This document shows, in pieces, positions 9,281-17,692 of a stretch of DNA of 64,000 nt. Source of the stretch: Candidatus Obscuribacter sp. (GTDB lineage Bacteria; Cyanobacteriota; Vampirovibrionia; Obscuribacterales; Obscuribacteraceae). The position numbers and the translations under genes were made by a program. The DNA lies in contig JADKDV010000005.1 in the NCBI GenBank assembly GCA_016718315.1, forward strand, positions 248,001 through 312,000, read 5' to 3'. How positions within the stretch are numbered: the stretch's first letter is position 1; the number at the start of each line of letters is the position of its first letter. The notes below the pieces were generated by a model. That model was not told the DNA's origin. It did no database searches and was given only the letters and a program-made list of their open reading frames with translations.

Positions 9281-11446
9281 ATGCCCGGCGCAGATGAATT
9301 TGAAAATGAAAAAGCGCCGTTTGCGCATAACGCGGCTACCACCTGGAGTAGCTATCATGTGCTGGCGATTGACTCCACCAGGCTTTCCAGTCAATCACAA
9401 ACTGCTTCTCTACCGATTGGGCAGGGCGCTTGTCGAGTCTATGCTACTGGCGACACGGTGGACAACACTTATCGTCTATTGTCATTGATTGGTACTGGCG
9501 GCATGGGCGTGGTTTTTCATTGCCAGCATCTGATTCTCGGCAAAGAATACGCACTCAAGCTTTTGTCGGCTGACAATCTCAGTGCTGAGGCCTGGTTGCG
9601 CTTTCAGGCTGAGGCTAAGGCTCTGGCTCGTATGCATCATTCTGGTGTGGTGGGTATTCACAATATGGGCATTGACCAGGGTGTGTGCCCGTATTATGTG
9701 ATGGATTTGCTTGAGGGTGATTCGCTCGCTCAAATTATTCAAAAGCAAAGACGAATCGAACCTGAGCGCGCTATAAGTCTCTTTTTACAGGTGGCAGATG
9801 CCCTCGATGCTGCACACCAACAGGGCATTATTCACCGTGATATCAAACCATCCAATATCATGGTACTGAGCGACAAGAGTCGCGGGGAGCAAACCAAACT
9901 GGTCGACTTTGGTATTGCCAGACTCTCTAATCGCAACTACACCAAGCAATTTGAGACCGTCATAGGCAGTGTGTTTGGTACACCCTATTACATGAGTCCA
10001 GAGCAGGGGCTTGGCCGTACTGTGGACGAACGCTCCGATGTTTATTCACTGGGCTGTGCCTTTTTTGAGGCGCTTACCGGCGTACCGCCGCTTTGTGGCG
10101 AAAACGCCATGGAAACGATGATGTTACATCAAAATAAAGAAGCTCCGACTCTCCTGGAGGTTTATCCGCAGGGGCAATTTAGTGCCAGTTTGCAGGCGGC
10201 TCTTGCCCGGATGTTGCAAAAGGATCCGGGTGCACGTTATCAAACAATGCAACAGCTAATCCATGATCTCAAACGAGCGCAAGTTGGCAAGGCTGTTGGC
10301 ACAGTTAAACCGAGTTCTCCGAGTCCAGACGACCAAGTGGTACAAATTTCTCAGCAGTACAAAGACCGTTTGATTGAGCCGCTTACTTCCGATAAAGCCT
10401 TAAGTAATGATAGCTCAGTAAAGAGTCTAGCTATTGTGATTGGCTCAGTCAGCCTGGTCATTTTGTCTGGTCTGGCTGGATTTTATTTTTTGATGCAAAA
10501 TCAGGCTGTACCAAAGTCGCCCGCTGTAATCAAAAGAAGCTCTGAAATCATGAGTCCTATCGCAGTCGATATTCCCCAATTGGCGCGCGCTGAAAGTATG
10601 TTTAAGGAGCACTACAAAACTAATTCCAGCTTTTGCCGCCATATTATTGACAAAGGAAAGCCTGTAAAACAGTTTTTGTTTCCTGTTGAAAATTGCCATG
10701 TTGGCTACTTGCAAGCAGATAATGGGGCTATGCAAAAAGCTGTGGGTGCTATAAACGTGCCCGAGGATTCTGCTGTGACACTCTATCTACAGTGTGTTTG
10801 CACGCCCTATACGGAGATGATTGACAAATTTGCCGATGGTGATCTTACCGGGCTTGAAATAGTTACTTTTAAGCCAGACATTATCTTGCCAAAGCTTATG
10901 CAATGGAAGTCTCTGAAACATCTATCTCTTTTTAATAGCATCGAAAGATATGAAGGTATAGATTGTTCCAAGATTTCTCGTCAGGATTTATTGCTGGTGG
11001 ATAAGTTTACCGGGCTAACAACTCTAGGGCTTTGTGGACAGTTGAAGACACTGGATTTTGAGGGTGAGCAAGAGCTTGTGGGTGCAAGTATTATGGGGAT
11101 GAAGGTGCTCAATACCTTAAACCATTTGATGCTTAAAGAAATCCGCTCCATGGAGCCTTTGATTGCTGATCTGTATCGTCATCCCAATCTCAAAGAGTTG
11201 ACTCTGGACACTCTGGATATTACAGATAAGGACATCGAAGCTTTGAGTAAGGCTCAATCTCTGGAAAGAATTACAATTTTTCATTGCCCCAAAATGACCG
11301 AAAAATCAGCAGTAAGTTTTAGCAAGATGAAAAATCTCAAGCAATTGCGTATGGATCCAAGCTGGCCTGATGATGCTAAGAAGCGCTTTGGTAGCCAGGT
11401 CAAAGCCTATGCCTACGAAAGTTATAAAACTAACAGGCACAATTAG
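9281..11446 (+). CDS. Membrane-anchored Ser/Thr protein kinase, paralogue of the divergent neighbour
   Basis: 721 residues. Kinase domain at about residues 64-330: GTGGMG (71-76), ALK lysine near 93, HRDIKPSN (185-192), DFG (209-211), GTPYYMSPEQ and SDVYSLGCAFFE. All catalytic residues are present. A membrane helix near residue 390 (VIGSVSLVILSGLAGFYFLM) is followed by a Cys-containing ectodomain and leucine-rich-repeat-like segments (LKELTLDTLDITD, LERITIFHCPKMTE). The repeats are less regular than in the neighbour. The two genes are head to head with only 68 bases between assigned starts, which suggests shared control. Confidence 0.88.
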   Translation: MPGADEFENEKAPFAHNAATTWSSYHVLAIDSTRLSSQSQTASLPIGQGACRVYATGDTVDNTYRLLSLIGTGGMGVVFHCQHLILGKEYALKLLSADNLSAEAWLRFQAEAKALARMHHSGVVGIHNMGIDQGVCPYYVMDLLEGDSLAQIIQKQRRIEPERAISLFLQVADALDAAHQQGIIHRDIKPSNIMVLSDKSRGEQTKLVDFGIARLSNRNYTKQFETVIGSVFGTPYYMSPEQGLGRTVDERSDVYSLGCAFFEALTGVPPLCGENAMETMMLHQNKEAPTLLEVYPQGQFSASLQAALARMLQKDPGARYQTMQQLIHDLKRAQVGKAVGTVKPSSPSPDDQVVQISQQYKDRLIEPLTSDKALSNDSSVKSLAIVIGSVSLVILSGLAGFYFLMQNQAVPKSPAVIKRSSEIMSPIAVDIPQLARAESMFKEHYKTNSSFCRHIIDKGKPVKQFLFPVENCHVGYLQADNGAMQKAVGAINVPEDSAVTLYLQCVCTPYTEMIDKFADGDLTGLEIVTFKPDIILPKLMQWKSLKHLSLFNSIERYEGIDCSKISRQDLLLVDKFTGLTTLGLCGQLKTLDFEGEQELVGASIMGMKVLNTLNHLMLKEIRSMEPLIADLYRHPNLKELTLDTLDITDKDIEALSKAQSLERITIFHCPKMTEKSAVSFSKMKNLKQLRMDPSWPDDAKKRFGSQVKAYAYESYKTNRHN

Positions 11447-11504
11447 ACAGCTGAGAGTGCGGTTTCTTGCTGTTGTTGTTTTAGTTTTGTTCTTTGTTTG
11501 CGTG

Positions 11505-12227
11505 TTAGTTTGTTTTGTTTGCGTGCGGTAGCTGTCTGTCCGCTACCAGGTGCAAACCTGCTGTCTGAGCTTCTGGAGCGTCTTCCTGCATAGATTTTTC
11601 TTGCGCAGATTCTTGTTGTGTAGATTCTTGTTGCATAACACCTTCTAGCATCTGCAAACGGGCAAGTAAATCTTCCAGCTCCGGAATGTCACTGACTAGC
11701 TCCATCAGTGGTGCCGATGGTGTGGCAAAGACAACAGTACTGGCGGTGCTGCTGAAGCTATCTTGAGGCTCGTCATAGTAGTCCGGCAGCTCAATAGAAG
11801 TGGTCGCTACAATACAGTCTTCATCGACATAAGGTACTTGCGTGATAGTGTTTAAGCGCTCTTGCAAATATTGATCATAGCTGTTATCAGCCTGACCAAA
11901 CCATCTATTGAGACCTTTGCGATGGTCTGCTCGTGCGGTGCGGTGATGAGTATCCAGGCAGCGACCAGTCAGACCGAGAGTACTAGCAATAGACTTTGGC
12001 TTTTCTAGAGCGGGGCTGAGGGCTTTATGTTCACCAGTGATCTCCAGCAATTCTTCCTGGATTTGTTGTGAGTCAAAATGGCTGCGACGAGGTGCAAGTG
12101 GAGCCTGTTCGCTATGCTTTTGGAAAGTTGTAAGTGTCTTATTGACTAAAGTTTTACGTTTTGCGCTGGAGCTATGTCCGGCGCCTCCGATAAAGCGGCG
12201 CCACAGTCCATCTTTTTGCTCTAACAT
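11505..12227 (-). CDS. Hypothetical hydrophilic protein, 240 aa
   Basis: I chose the ATG at 12227 because GAGG lies six bases upstream, inside the preceding in-frame ATG codon region. The product is Gln/Ser/Glu-rich without membrane segments. A basic N-terminus is followed by an acidic middle and a low-complexity run near the C-terminus with repeated QQES/QEKS/QED units. Family unknown; much of it is probably disordered. It lies between the kinase and the pilin gene. Confidence 0.55.
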   Translation of the reverse strand: MLEQKDGLWRRFIGGAGHSSSAKRKTLVNKTLTTFQKHSEQAPLAPRRSHFDSQQIQEELLEITGEHKALSPALEKPKSIASTLGLTGRCLDTHHRTARADHRKGLNRWFGQADNSYDQYLQERLNTITQVPYVDEDCIVATTSIELPDYYDEPQDSFSSTASTVVFATPSAPLMELVSDIPELEDLLARLQMLEGVMQQESTQQESAQEKSMQEDAPEAQTAGLHLVADRQLPHANKTN

Positions 12228-12581
12228 CCAATACCTCATGTTTAAGAGCTATCTGACAGGTTACCTGAGCGACAAGTTAACGACGCTATCAGTCCAATAT
12301 AGGGGCTTTGCAATTGTAGTCAATGCAAAAGTGCGCAAGTGTTAATTTAGTTCTGCTCATAGATCCACGATTGAAGGCTGTTTGCGCCGCCTGTCAGTAA
12401 TTGGACCATTGGCTTGTTGGAGGAAACTTATTTCACTTTGTCACCAAAAGGATGGCAGTCTGTGTTCCATGCATCCTATCGGTAAGATGACCTAACCGTA
12501 AATCAGGCAGTTGACCGAAGGTTAATTGGACATAGGTCTGCCATAGTGAAATCAGTGTGGTTGGTCCTGGTGAGGTTTAGT
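12228..12581. other. Gene-free stretch, 354 bp, upstream of the pilin gene
   Basis: Divergent interval between the hypothetical gene on the minus strand and the pilin gene. No convincing gene or RNA was seen. It should hold the promoters for both. Confidence 0.35.
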
Positions 12582-12785
12582 ATGGAATTCTTGAAGCGAT
12601 TTGTTAGTGATGAGGACGGTCAAGGTATCACCGAATATGGTGCTATTCTTGCTTTTGTGGCCATTCTTGTGGCGGTTGTTTTTTCTATAACTCAGGGAGC
12701 TCTGAGTGCCGGTATCTCTAAAGCTTTCTCGGCAGTTGTATTCCAACTAAACAAGCTCTCAACCGCTGCAGGCAGTGCTTCTTAG
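12582..12785 (+). CDS. Flp/Fap-type (type IVb) pilin
   Basis: 67 residues. I chose the ATG at 12582, preceded by GGTGAGG. The prepilin segment DEDGQGITEYGAILAFVAIL fits the Flp signature: cleavage after the first Gly would place Glu at +5 and Tyr at +6, followed by a long hydrophobic helix. Flp pilins form Tad adhesion pili after cleavage by a TadV/prepilin peptidase. No tad assembly genes are in the window. It is the last backbone gene before island A. Confidence 0.85.
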   Translation: MEFLKRFVSDEDGQGITEYGAILAFVAILVAVVFSITQGALSAGISKAFSAVVFQLNKLSTAAGSAS

Positions 12786-12890
12786 GACTCATCGTGTGCG
12801 TCGTAAACGGTGTATACGATAAGCGGTAGTAGCAAGAAAGATTTAAAAATGACCAGAAAAGAAGACTTGAATAAGATGCAATAAGGAGTC

Positions 12891-12925
12891 AAGAGACCCG
12901 AAATCAGCTGATTCCGGGTCTCTTT
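12891..12925. terminator. Bidirectional terminator hairpin at the edge of island A
   Basis: AGAGACCCG pairs with CGGGTCTCT. The loop contains a further self-complementary AATCAGCTGATT. TCAA/TTGA flanks extend the stem. It ends the minus-strand island operon and can also stop pilin transcription. Confidence 0.75.
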
Positions 12926-12930
12926 GACTG

Positions 12931-13116
12931 TTACTGGAGCGGAGCGCCGAAGGTGCAATCAGGCTTGGGCATTGCTTCCTTTGCCATGTTTGCAACTTCG
13001 AAAGTCTTACGCAGTGTGTTCCAACCGCGGCAGGCTCCCGGTGGCGATGTCACCAGCGAAGTGAAGGCCAACAGGTAAAAACCTGTCGACAGTATCCTGG
13101 TCATATTGGTAGTCAT
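12931..13116 (-). CDS. Small secreted or membrane-anchored protein, 61 aa
   Basis: The ATG at 13116 has a near-perfect AAGGAGG five bases upstream, so the longer in-frame reading is rejected. A hydrophobic N-terminal helix (ILSTGFYLLAFTSLVTS) is followed by PPGACRG and a short polar tail with two Cys. This could be a signal peptide or an anchor. Only one base separates it from the preceding gene, and it is the last member of the CCA-adding enzyme operon. Family unknown. Confidence 0.6.
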   Translation of the reverse strand: MTTNMTRILSTGFYLLAFTSLVTSPPGACRGWNTLRKTFEVANMAKEAMPKPDCTFGAPLQ

Positions 13117-13117
13117 G

Positions 13118-13423
13118 TCAGCCTCCTTTCGTGGTTTGGGTTGAACGGCCGCGCAGCTTGAAGTATCCACGCAATTGAGTCATCCGTCGGACGAGGGTCT
13201 CGACGTCGCTCAGGTGGATCAAAATGCTGCGCGGGTCTTTGGGGTCACCCTCCAGGCGCAGCCTGCGACCAAACTTGAGGTCGGAGGCCACGTCGGGGTA
13301 GTCAGGGCGGAGACCCGAGACGTAGCGGGCGGCGTATCTCGGGTGCATCCCGAGACGCCAGCGAGCCACATGGGCGAAGGAGACCATGTCTACCTTCTTG
13401 TAGGTGCCGGGCTGGCGTATCAT
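13118..13423 (-). CDS. Hypothetical basic protein, 101 aa
   Basis: Arg-rich soluble protein without signal or membrane segments. A mixed strand/helix pattern contains DLKFGRRLRLEGDPKDPRSI and ends in a basic tail. The charge would suit nucleic-acid binding, but this is inference only. It lies 14 bases after the DUF3228-like gene and one base before the next, so it is clearly part of the operon. Confidence 0.6.
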   Translation of the reverse strand: MIRQPGTYKKVDMVSFAHVARWRLGMHPRYAARYVSGLRPDYPDVASDLKFGRRLRLEGDPKDPRSILIHLSDVETLVRRMTQLRGYFKLRGRSTQTTKGG

Positions 13424-13437
13424 GGGATGCCTTTCTG

Positions 13438-14121
13438 TTAGTGGATACCCGCCGGCGTTATTGCCGTCAGGCTGCGCTCCTCGGCACTGGCGACCATGGC
13501 GTGCTGGCTCCAGTACAAAATCGAGTGCGCGAACTGCTCCGCAGTGTAGGTGCGCGCAGTGCCGCCCTTGCCCTCGGGAAGACCGAGTGCGCAGGCCATG
13601 TTGCGAGCCATCGCTTGCGGCGTGGGCGGCTCCGGCTCGGTGGTTGCGCGAGCGTTGATGCTCACCACCTGCCAGGTCGCGTCGACCTCGACGATGTTGC
13701 CGGTGCCATCATCACCGGTGCGTTCTTCGGCATTCAGCTCATCGCGGTGGTAGATGATCACCTCGACGGCCTTTGCCGGAGTCTTGCGCGCACCGATGGC
13801 GACGGTCTGGACAAAAGCCGCTTCGCCTTCAGCGCCACCCTTGCGGGGAGCGAAGAAGGAGCCGAGACGGATGTTCTCGTGGAGAGGCACCACGCCGCTG
13901 TAGAAGCCAGCGAGAAGCGCCTCGGGCAGGCTGACCTTGAAGGACAGCTTGCCTTCGCCGAGCAAGGTGCGCTCCGGGTTGGTGGCGAGATAGTCGGAGA
14001 TCAGCGCCAGAAGCTCGCTCCAGGTGTCGCGCTCGTTGCCGCTCTTGGGCTCGAAGTGCGAGAACTTGGAGTGTCGCTTCTGACGGCGCACCATCGGGTT
14101 GAGGGCGATAGTCTCTGTCAT
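13438..14121 (-). CDS. DUF3228-like protein
   Basis: 227 residues. The segments GFYSGVVPL, VEVIIYHRDEL, WQVVSINA and, at the end, MARN followed by AEQFAHSILYWSQHAM match my recollection of the DUF3228 family, whose members end in a similar ILYWSxHAM block. The biochemical role of that family is not known. AGAGG lies upstream of the ATG. The gene follows the CCA-adding enzyme by 38 bases, linking an uncharacterised family to tRNA end maintenance in this locus. Confidence 0.65.
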   Translation of the reverse strand: MTETIALNPMVRRQKRHSKFSHFEPKSGNERDTWSELLALISDYLATNPERTLLGEGKLSFKVSLPEALLAGFYSGVVPLHENIRLGSFFAPRKGGAEGEAAFVQTVAIGARKTPAKAVEVIIYHRDELNAEERTGDDGTGNIVEVDATWQVVSINARATTEPEPPTPQAMARNMACALGLPEGKGGTARTYTAEQFAHSILYWSQHAMVASAEERSLTAITPAGIH

Positions 14122-14159
14122 GCCTTACCTCTTTGGTTTGCTGTCGACTGGATTGTCGA

Positions 14160-15674
14160 TTAGCAGCAGTGCTTGTTGGCGTCTGCGCCGCGGACGATGA
14201 AGTCAGCGCCGTAGACGATTTCGTCAATCTCCTCGCGGGTCATGCTGTTGAAGCGTGCCGCATTGGCCGAGAGCCACGCCTTGGCACCCTCCACGTCGGT
14301 GAATTCACCTTCGTACTGGGCGTTTATGGCGCACTCTTTGATGACGCGGAAGATTGGCCCCGGTTTGAAGCCCATCTCCTTGATCACCTTGCCGTTGAGC
14401 AGCTCCTCAGCGTTGGTGCGACGCGAGGGCGATGGGTCGTTGTCGAACTCGTCCATGAGCTTGAGATAAAACTCACGGTGCGAGCTGGCCAGCCGGTCTT
14501 GCTCCGGTCTGCCCGTGCCCATCACATCAGCGTGCTGCAACCGGATCAAGTCCATGATGTCGTCACGCTGCATCAAGCGCACAAGCTTGCTGCGCTTGAT
14601 GGACGGGTCATTGAAGTCGTGCATCTGCATGTGCATGCGCACGATTTCGCTGACGCGCCGTGTGGTGTCAGCCGAGAGTTTGTAGCGCTGGCAGATTTCT
14701 CTTGCCACCACTGCACCCTTCTCGGCATGCCCACGGTTGGAGATGCGCAGGATGGTCACGCCGTCTTTGACGTCGGCGCGAGTGCTCTGCGTAGCCGGCT
14801 TGGCGATGTCGTGCAGCAAGCCGCCCAACATCAGCGCAAAGGATTTCTCCTTGCACTTTGCCAGTTCGGCGACCACCATGCAGGTGTGCGTCCAGGCGGT
14901 CCCTTCCGGGTGCCAGTACGGGTCCTGCATAGCCGCCAGACTGGTCATGGGCATCATCTCGGGCAGGATTTCTGCCATCAGACCCGTCTGCATCAGCAGC
15001 TCGAGACCGACGACAGGAGCCTTGCTCATCAGGACGCCTTCCAGCTCCTTGGCGATGCGCTCCCAGGAGACGATCACGCCGGCCTTGATGTCCGGTGCGT
15101 GTTTCTTGAGAGCAGCCATGAGATTCGCTTCAACAGCGAAGCCCAGCTTGGCAGCGAAGCGCACCACTCGCAGCATGCGCAGACGGTCTTCGGTGAAGCG
15201 CTCGCCGGCGTCGCCCACTGCTCTCAGCACGCGATTTTTGATGTCATCCTGACCGCCGAAGAAGTCGTGGATGACACCCGAAACCGGGTCTTCGAACATG
15301 GCGTTGATGGTCAGGTCGCGCCTGGCAGCATCGCCCTTGAGTGCTTCGAGAGCAGACAGGTGGCTGAGGAAGACGACCGATTCCGGACGCCGCCCGTCAG
15401 AGTACTGACCGTCGCCGCGCAGGGTGGCGATCTCGATTTGCACACCCTGGCGCACCACGATGACGACACCAAAGGCGGCGCCAACGGTGAGCACGGTGTC
15501 TCGCTTGAAGATGGCGAGCACCTGCTCGGGAGTGGCATTGGTAGCCACATCGAAGTCCTTGGGGGTGACCCCGAGGAATCGGTCGCGCACACAGCCACCG
15601 GCGAAAACACCGATGTGCCCGTGCTTTTGCAGCCTCCGCGCGACAGCGGTGGCGATTTTGCGGGCGTTTGCCAT
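14160..15674 (-). CDS. CCA tRNA nucleotidyltransferase / poly(A) polymerase family with HD domain
   Basis: 504 residues. The class II nucleotidyltransferase head has GGCVRDRFLG near residue 27, the catalytic DFD near 40, and RRDLTINAM near 118. The neck carries EDRLRMLRVVRFAAKLGF, the nucleotide-selecting region. An HD phosphohydrolase domain follows (HTCMVV and LLHDIAKP). Such enzymes add CCA to tRNA 3' ends, and the HD part can remove 2',3'-cyclic phosphates. It ends in an unusual HCC tail. It lies in an accessory island beside a cREC protein, so it may be a repair-dedicated extra copy rather than the housekeeping enzyme. Confidence 0.9.
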   Translation of the reverse strand: MANARKIATAVARRLQKHGHIGVFAGGCVRDRFLGVTPKDFDVATNATPEQVLAIFKRDTVLTVGAAFGVVIVVRQGVQIEIATLRGDGQYSDGRRPESVVFLSHLSALEALKGDAARRDLTINAMFEDPVSGVIHDFFGGQDDIKNRVLRAVGDAGERFTEDRLRMLRVVRFAAKLGFAVEANLMAALKKHAPDIKAGVIVSWERIAKELEGVLMSKAPVVGLELLMQTGLMAEILPEMMPMTSLAAMQDPYWHPEGTAWTHTCMVVAELAKCKEKSFALMLGGLLHDIAKPATQSTRADVKDGVTILRISNRGHAEKGAVVAREICQRYKLSADTTRRVSEIVRMHMQMHDFNDPSIKRSKLVRLMQRDDIMDLIRLQHADVMGTGRPEQDRLASSHREFYLKLMDEFDNDPSPSRRTNAEELLNGKVIKEMGFKPGPIFRVIKECAINAQYEGEFTDVEGAKAWLSANAARFNSMTREEIDEIVYGADFIVRGADANKHCC

Positions 15675-15699
15675 AGATATTTCTCCACTTCATGGTTGG

Positions 15700-15772
15700 G
15701 AGTGAAGCAAGCAAAAGCGGGAAGCATCGCTGCTCCCCGTCTGCCACTTCTCTGGTTGCTTTTGCTTCACTC
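15700..15772 (-). terminator. Long stem-loop between the cREC and CCA-adding enzyme genes
   Basis: GAGTGAAGC and an AAAAGC extension pair with GCTTTTGCTTCACTC across a small bulge. An inner GGGAAGC/GCTCCC element sits in the loop. It could attenuate read-through from the upstream gene or protect the mRNA end. Confidence 0.5.
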
Positions 15773-15796
15773 TCGGAAAGCCTGCTCGCTAGCCGC

Positions 15797-16123
15797 CTAG
15801 TAAGGGCGACCGTAGAGTTTGGCTATCACCATGCGCATCCGCGGCAAGCCAGAGGCATTGTCGGAGACGATGATGATGTCTCCCGGCAGATGCTCGGGAA
15901 ACTCTTCCAGAAAGCAGAGCACGTGGTACCCCGTCAGCTCGCGACCATTGGGACCGCTGAAGTCCGCCAGGTCGTGGTCCAGGTAGAGCACATCCCAGTG
16001 CTCTTGCTGGAGCAGTCGCAGACCGTCGGCGTAGTTGCGAGCAACCACGGCGTCGGCTGGAATTGCCTTCTTGTTTTTGGGATCTCCCGGGATGCGGAGA
16101 TCGTCTATCAGTGCATAGCGCAT
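15797..16123 (-). CDS. Cyclic-phosphate processing receiver-like domain protein (cREC)
   Basis: 108 residues. Receiver-like fold with an acidic start (LIDDLR), the motif VLYLDHDLA, TGYHVLCFLEE, then IIIVSDNASGLPRM. The LDHDL plus TGY plus S-N-x-x-G-x-x-R/M pattern is that of the cREC family described in bacterial RNA-repair and conflict loci, not of phosphorelay receivers. It lies directly upstream of a CCA-adding enzyme with an HD domain, on the same strand, supporting a role in RNA end repair. The His of LDHDL is present. Confidence 0.75.
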   Translation of the reverse strand: MRYALIDDLRIPGDPKNKKAIPADAVVARNYADGLRLLQQEHWDVLYLDHDLADFSGPNGRELTGYHVLCFLEEFPEHLPGDIIIVSDNASGLPRMRMVIAKLYGRPY

Positions 16124-16154
16124 GTCGACCTCGCTTTGGTGAGTTGCCCTCGGA

Positions 16155-16562
16155 CTAGCCGAGCTCAGTGGCTTCCCAGTTGAGCGGGTCGTCGTCCGCC
16201 GGCTTGCGACCGAGGAGACGCTCGTAGTGGGCGAAGATGTCCGTGGGCATCTTGTCGAAGAGCATGGGCTCGACTCCGCCGTAAAGCTGCACCTGACGCT
16301 CCTCGGGAATCCAGAGGCTCATGGGCAGGTCGTTGACCGAGAGGATGTCCATGGCGAAGGTCGACGCGATCTTGTCGTAGTCGCCGGCCAGGAACCGCTC
16401 GGCGTGTGCCGGCAGGTTGTGAGCGAGGACGTGAGCCGAGAGCGCGCAGAGCAGGGAGAAGGGGGACATCTCCTCGCCGAAGCGCTCCTTGTGCTTGGCC
16501 TGTTCCTGACTGGCGATGGCAATCAGCTCATCGAGAGTCAGTTGCTTGATTGCAGTCTGCAT
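16155..16562 (-). CDS. Hypothetical helical protein, 135 aa
   Basis: GGAGC precedes the ATG. Almost all helix by composition, without membrane segments. It begins with LTLDELIAIASQEQAKHKE and has a middle with LLCALSAHVLAHNLPAHAE. Family unknown. It sits between the Fic-like gene and the cREC gene on the same strand, only 31 bases before the latter, so joint expression is likely. Confidence 0.6.
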   Translation of the reverse strand: MQTAIKQLTLDELIAIASQEQAKHKERFGEEMSPFSLLCALSAHVLAHNLPAHAERFLAGDYDKIASTFAMDILSVNDLPMSLWIPEERQVQLYGGVEPMLFDKMPTDIFAHYERLLGRKPADDDPLNWEATELG

Positions 16563-16641
16563 GTTGATGCTCCATCACAGAGTTGAAAGACAGAGAGGTG
16601 CACCGCGGGCGGTGTGAACCGTCAGCGATGGTTTAGCGCGC

Positions 16642-17094
16642 CTAGTTGGCGAAGACGTCCGGCGGCGCTGTGGGGTGGGTGAAGGTGTTGCTCAGGTAGT
16701 TGAAGAGCAGCGAGCCGACCCGTCCGTTGCCGTCCGCGCCTGCGTGAATCTCCTCGAACTCCTTGTAGAACTCGACCGGTGTGAGGTCGTTTTGTGCCGC
16801 GAGCAGCTGCTCCATCTGACGACGGATGTTCTCCCAGGGAATCACCTTGTCGGCGACGACCACGTTGGTGACGCGGAAGCCGTTGCGGTTCTTCTTCGGT
16901 TCGACCAGGGCGTAGAGCGTCTCCACGTCCTGCATGGTGATGGGCAGCCGGCGCGGCGCGAGGGTTTGCTCGGCCAGGTACTGGTAGGCGTTGACCATCC
17001 AGTAGACTGAGAGCTCCCCGCTTTCTTGCCGACGGCATTCCTGGGCGCAATAGCTGATCACGCCGAGTTGGCTCATGGTGAGCATCTTGATCAT
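16642..17094 (-). CDS. Fic/Doc-fold protein with altered motif
   Basis: 150 residues. GAGGAG is placed well before the ATG. Near residue 117 lies HAGADGNGRVGS, which aligns with the Fic motif HPFxxGNGRxxR: the catalytic His, the Asp and the anion-binding GNGR are kept, but PF becomes AG and the last Arg becomes Ser. A helix with an Asn pair (LLFNYLSNTF) follows. Fic enzymes transfer AMP or other nucleotide moieties to proteins. Loss of the second Arg, which normally binds the gamma-phosphate of ATP, suggests changed chemistry or phosphotransfer. The domain is shorter than typical Fic proteins. No antitoxin was recognised beside it. Confidence 0.65.
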   Translation of the reverse strand: MIKMLTMSQLGVISYCAQECRRQESGELSVYWMVNAYQYLAEQTLAPRRLPITMQDVETLYALVEPKKNRNGFRVTNVVVADKVIPWENIRRQMEQLLAAQNDLTPVEFYKEFEEIHAGADGNGRVGSLLFNYLSNTFTHPTAPPDVFAN

Positions 17095-17212
17095 AGCGAT
17101 CTCCTCAAATAGTTATCGAGTTGTTGTTTGTTTTTGCTTATGCGATCGCACCAGGGGCGATGCCAGCGCCGGAGCACCAGCATCGCTTTTGGTTGACTGA
17201 CCTTGAGCTGTG

Positions 17213-17611
17213 TTAGCTCATGATCGCCGACTGCAGGCGACCGCCCTCGCCCACCTGGAGGTGGATGAAGCGGCTGCCGTAGTCGCCCTCGGTCTCGAGG
17301 ATGACCTGACCGCCGCGGCTGTCGACCACGTCGGCGTCCTGGACGATGTCGCCGATGTAGAAGCGCGGGGCGTCACCGCCGGACTTGCTCTGGGCCAGGG
17401 CGACGGCGGGGACGGGGGCGGACTCGTAGCCACCGGCCAGCGCGTCGGCGATGTCGGAGGCGCTCTGCTCGTCGGCGAAGCGCTGCAGGCGGGCCATGTA
17501 GCCGGCGTTGCCGTTGCGGCGGCCGACGGACTCGCTGGAGCTGCGGTCGCCGCCGATGCGGTTGCCGGTGCGCTTGACGCGGCCGTTGTTCAGTTCGATG
17601 ATCTTCTTCGC
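17213..17611 (-). CDS. Hypothetical protein, 132 aa, basic head and strand-rich tail
   Basis: I chose the ATG at 17611, which has AAAGGA upstream. The N-terminal 40 residues are Arg/Asn/Gly-rich (RVKRTGNRIGGDRSS) and probably disordered or RNA-binding. The C-terminal half (FYIGDIVQDADVVDSRGG onward) looks like a small beta barrel. Family not recognised. It ends upstream of a GCGATGC/GCATCGC hairpin. Confidence 0.55.
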   Translation of the reverse strand, partial: AKKIIELNNGRVKRTGNRIGGDRSSSESVGRRNGNAGYMARLQRFADEQSASDIADALAGGYESAPVPAVALAQSKSGGDAPRFYIGDIVQDADVVDSRGGQVILETEGDYGSRFIHLQVGEGGRLQSAIMS

Positions 17612-17692
17612 CATGATATTTTTCCTTTGCGCTGAATGAAAAACCGGAGTCACGACATGTGACCCCGGGTACGGTTGACTACAGACTGCGAC

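Noticed and set aside
13441..15800. Long plus-strand frames opposite the DUF3228-like and CCA-adding genes
   Set aside because: They are antisense shadows caused by high third-position G+C. They have no domains and conflict with the well-supported minus-strand genes.
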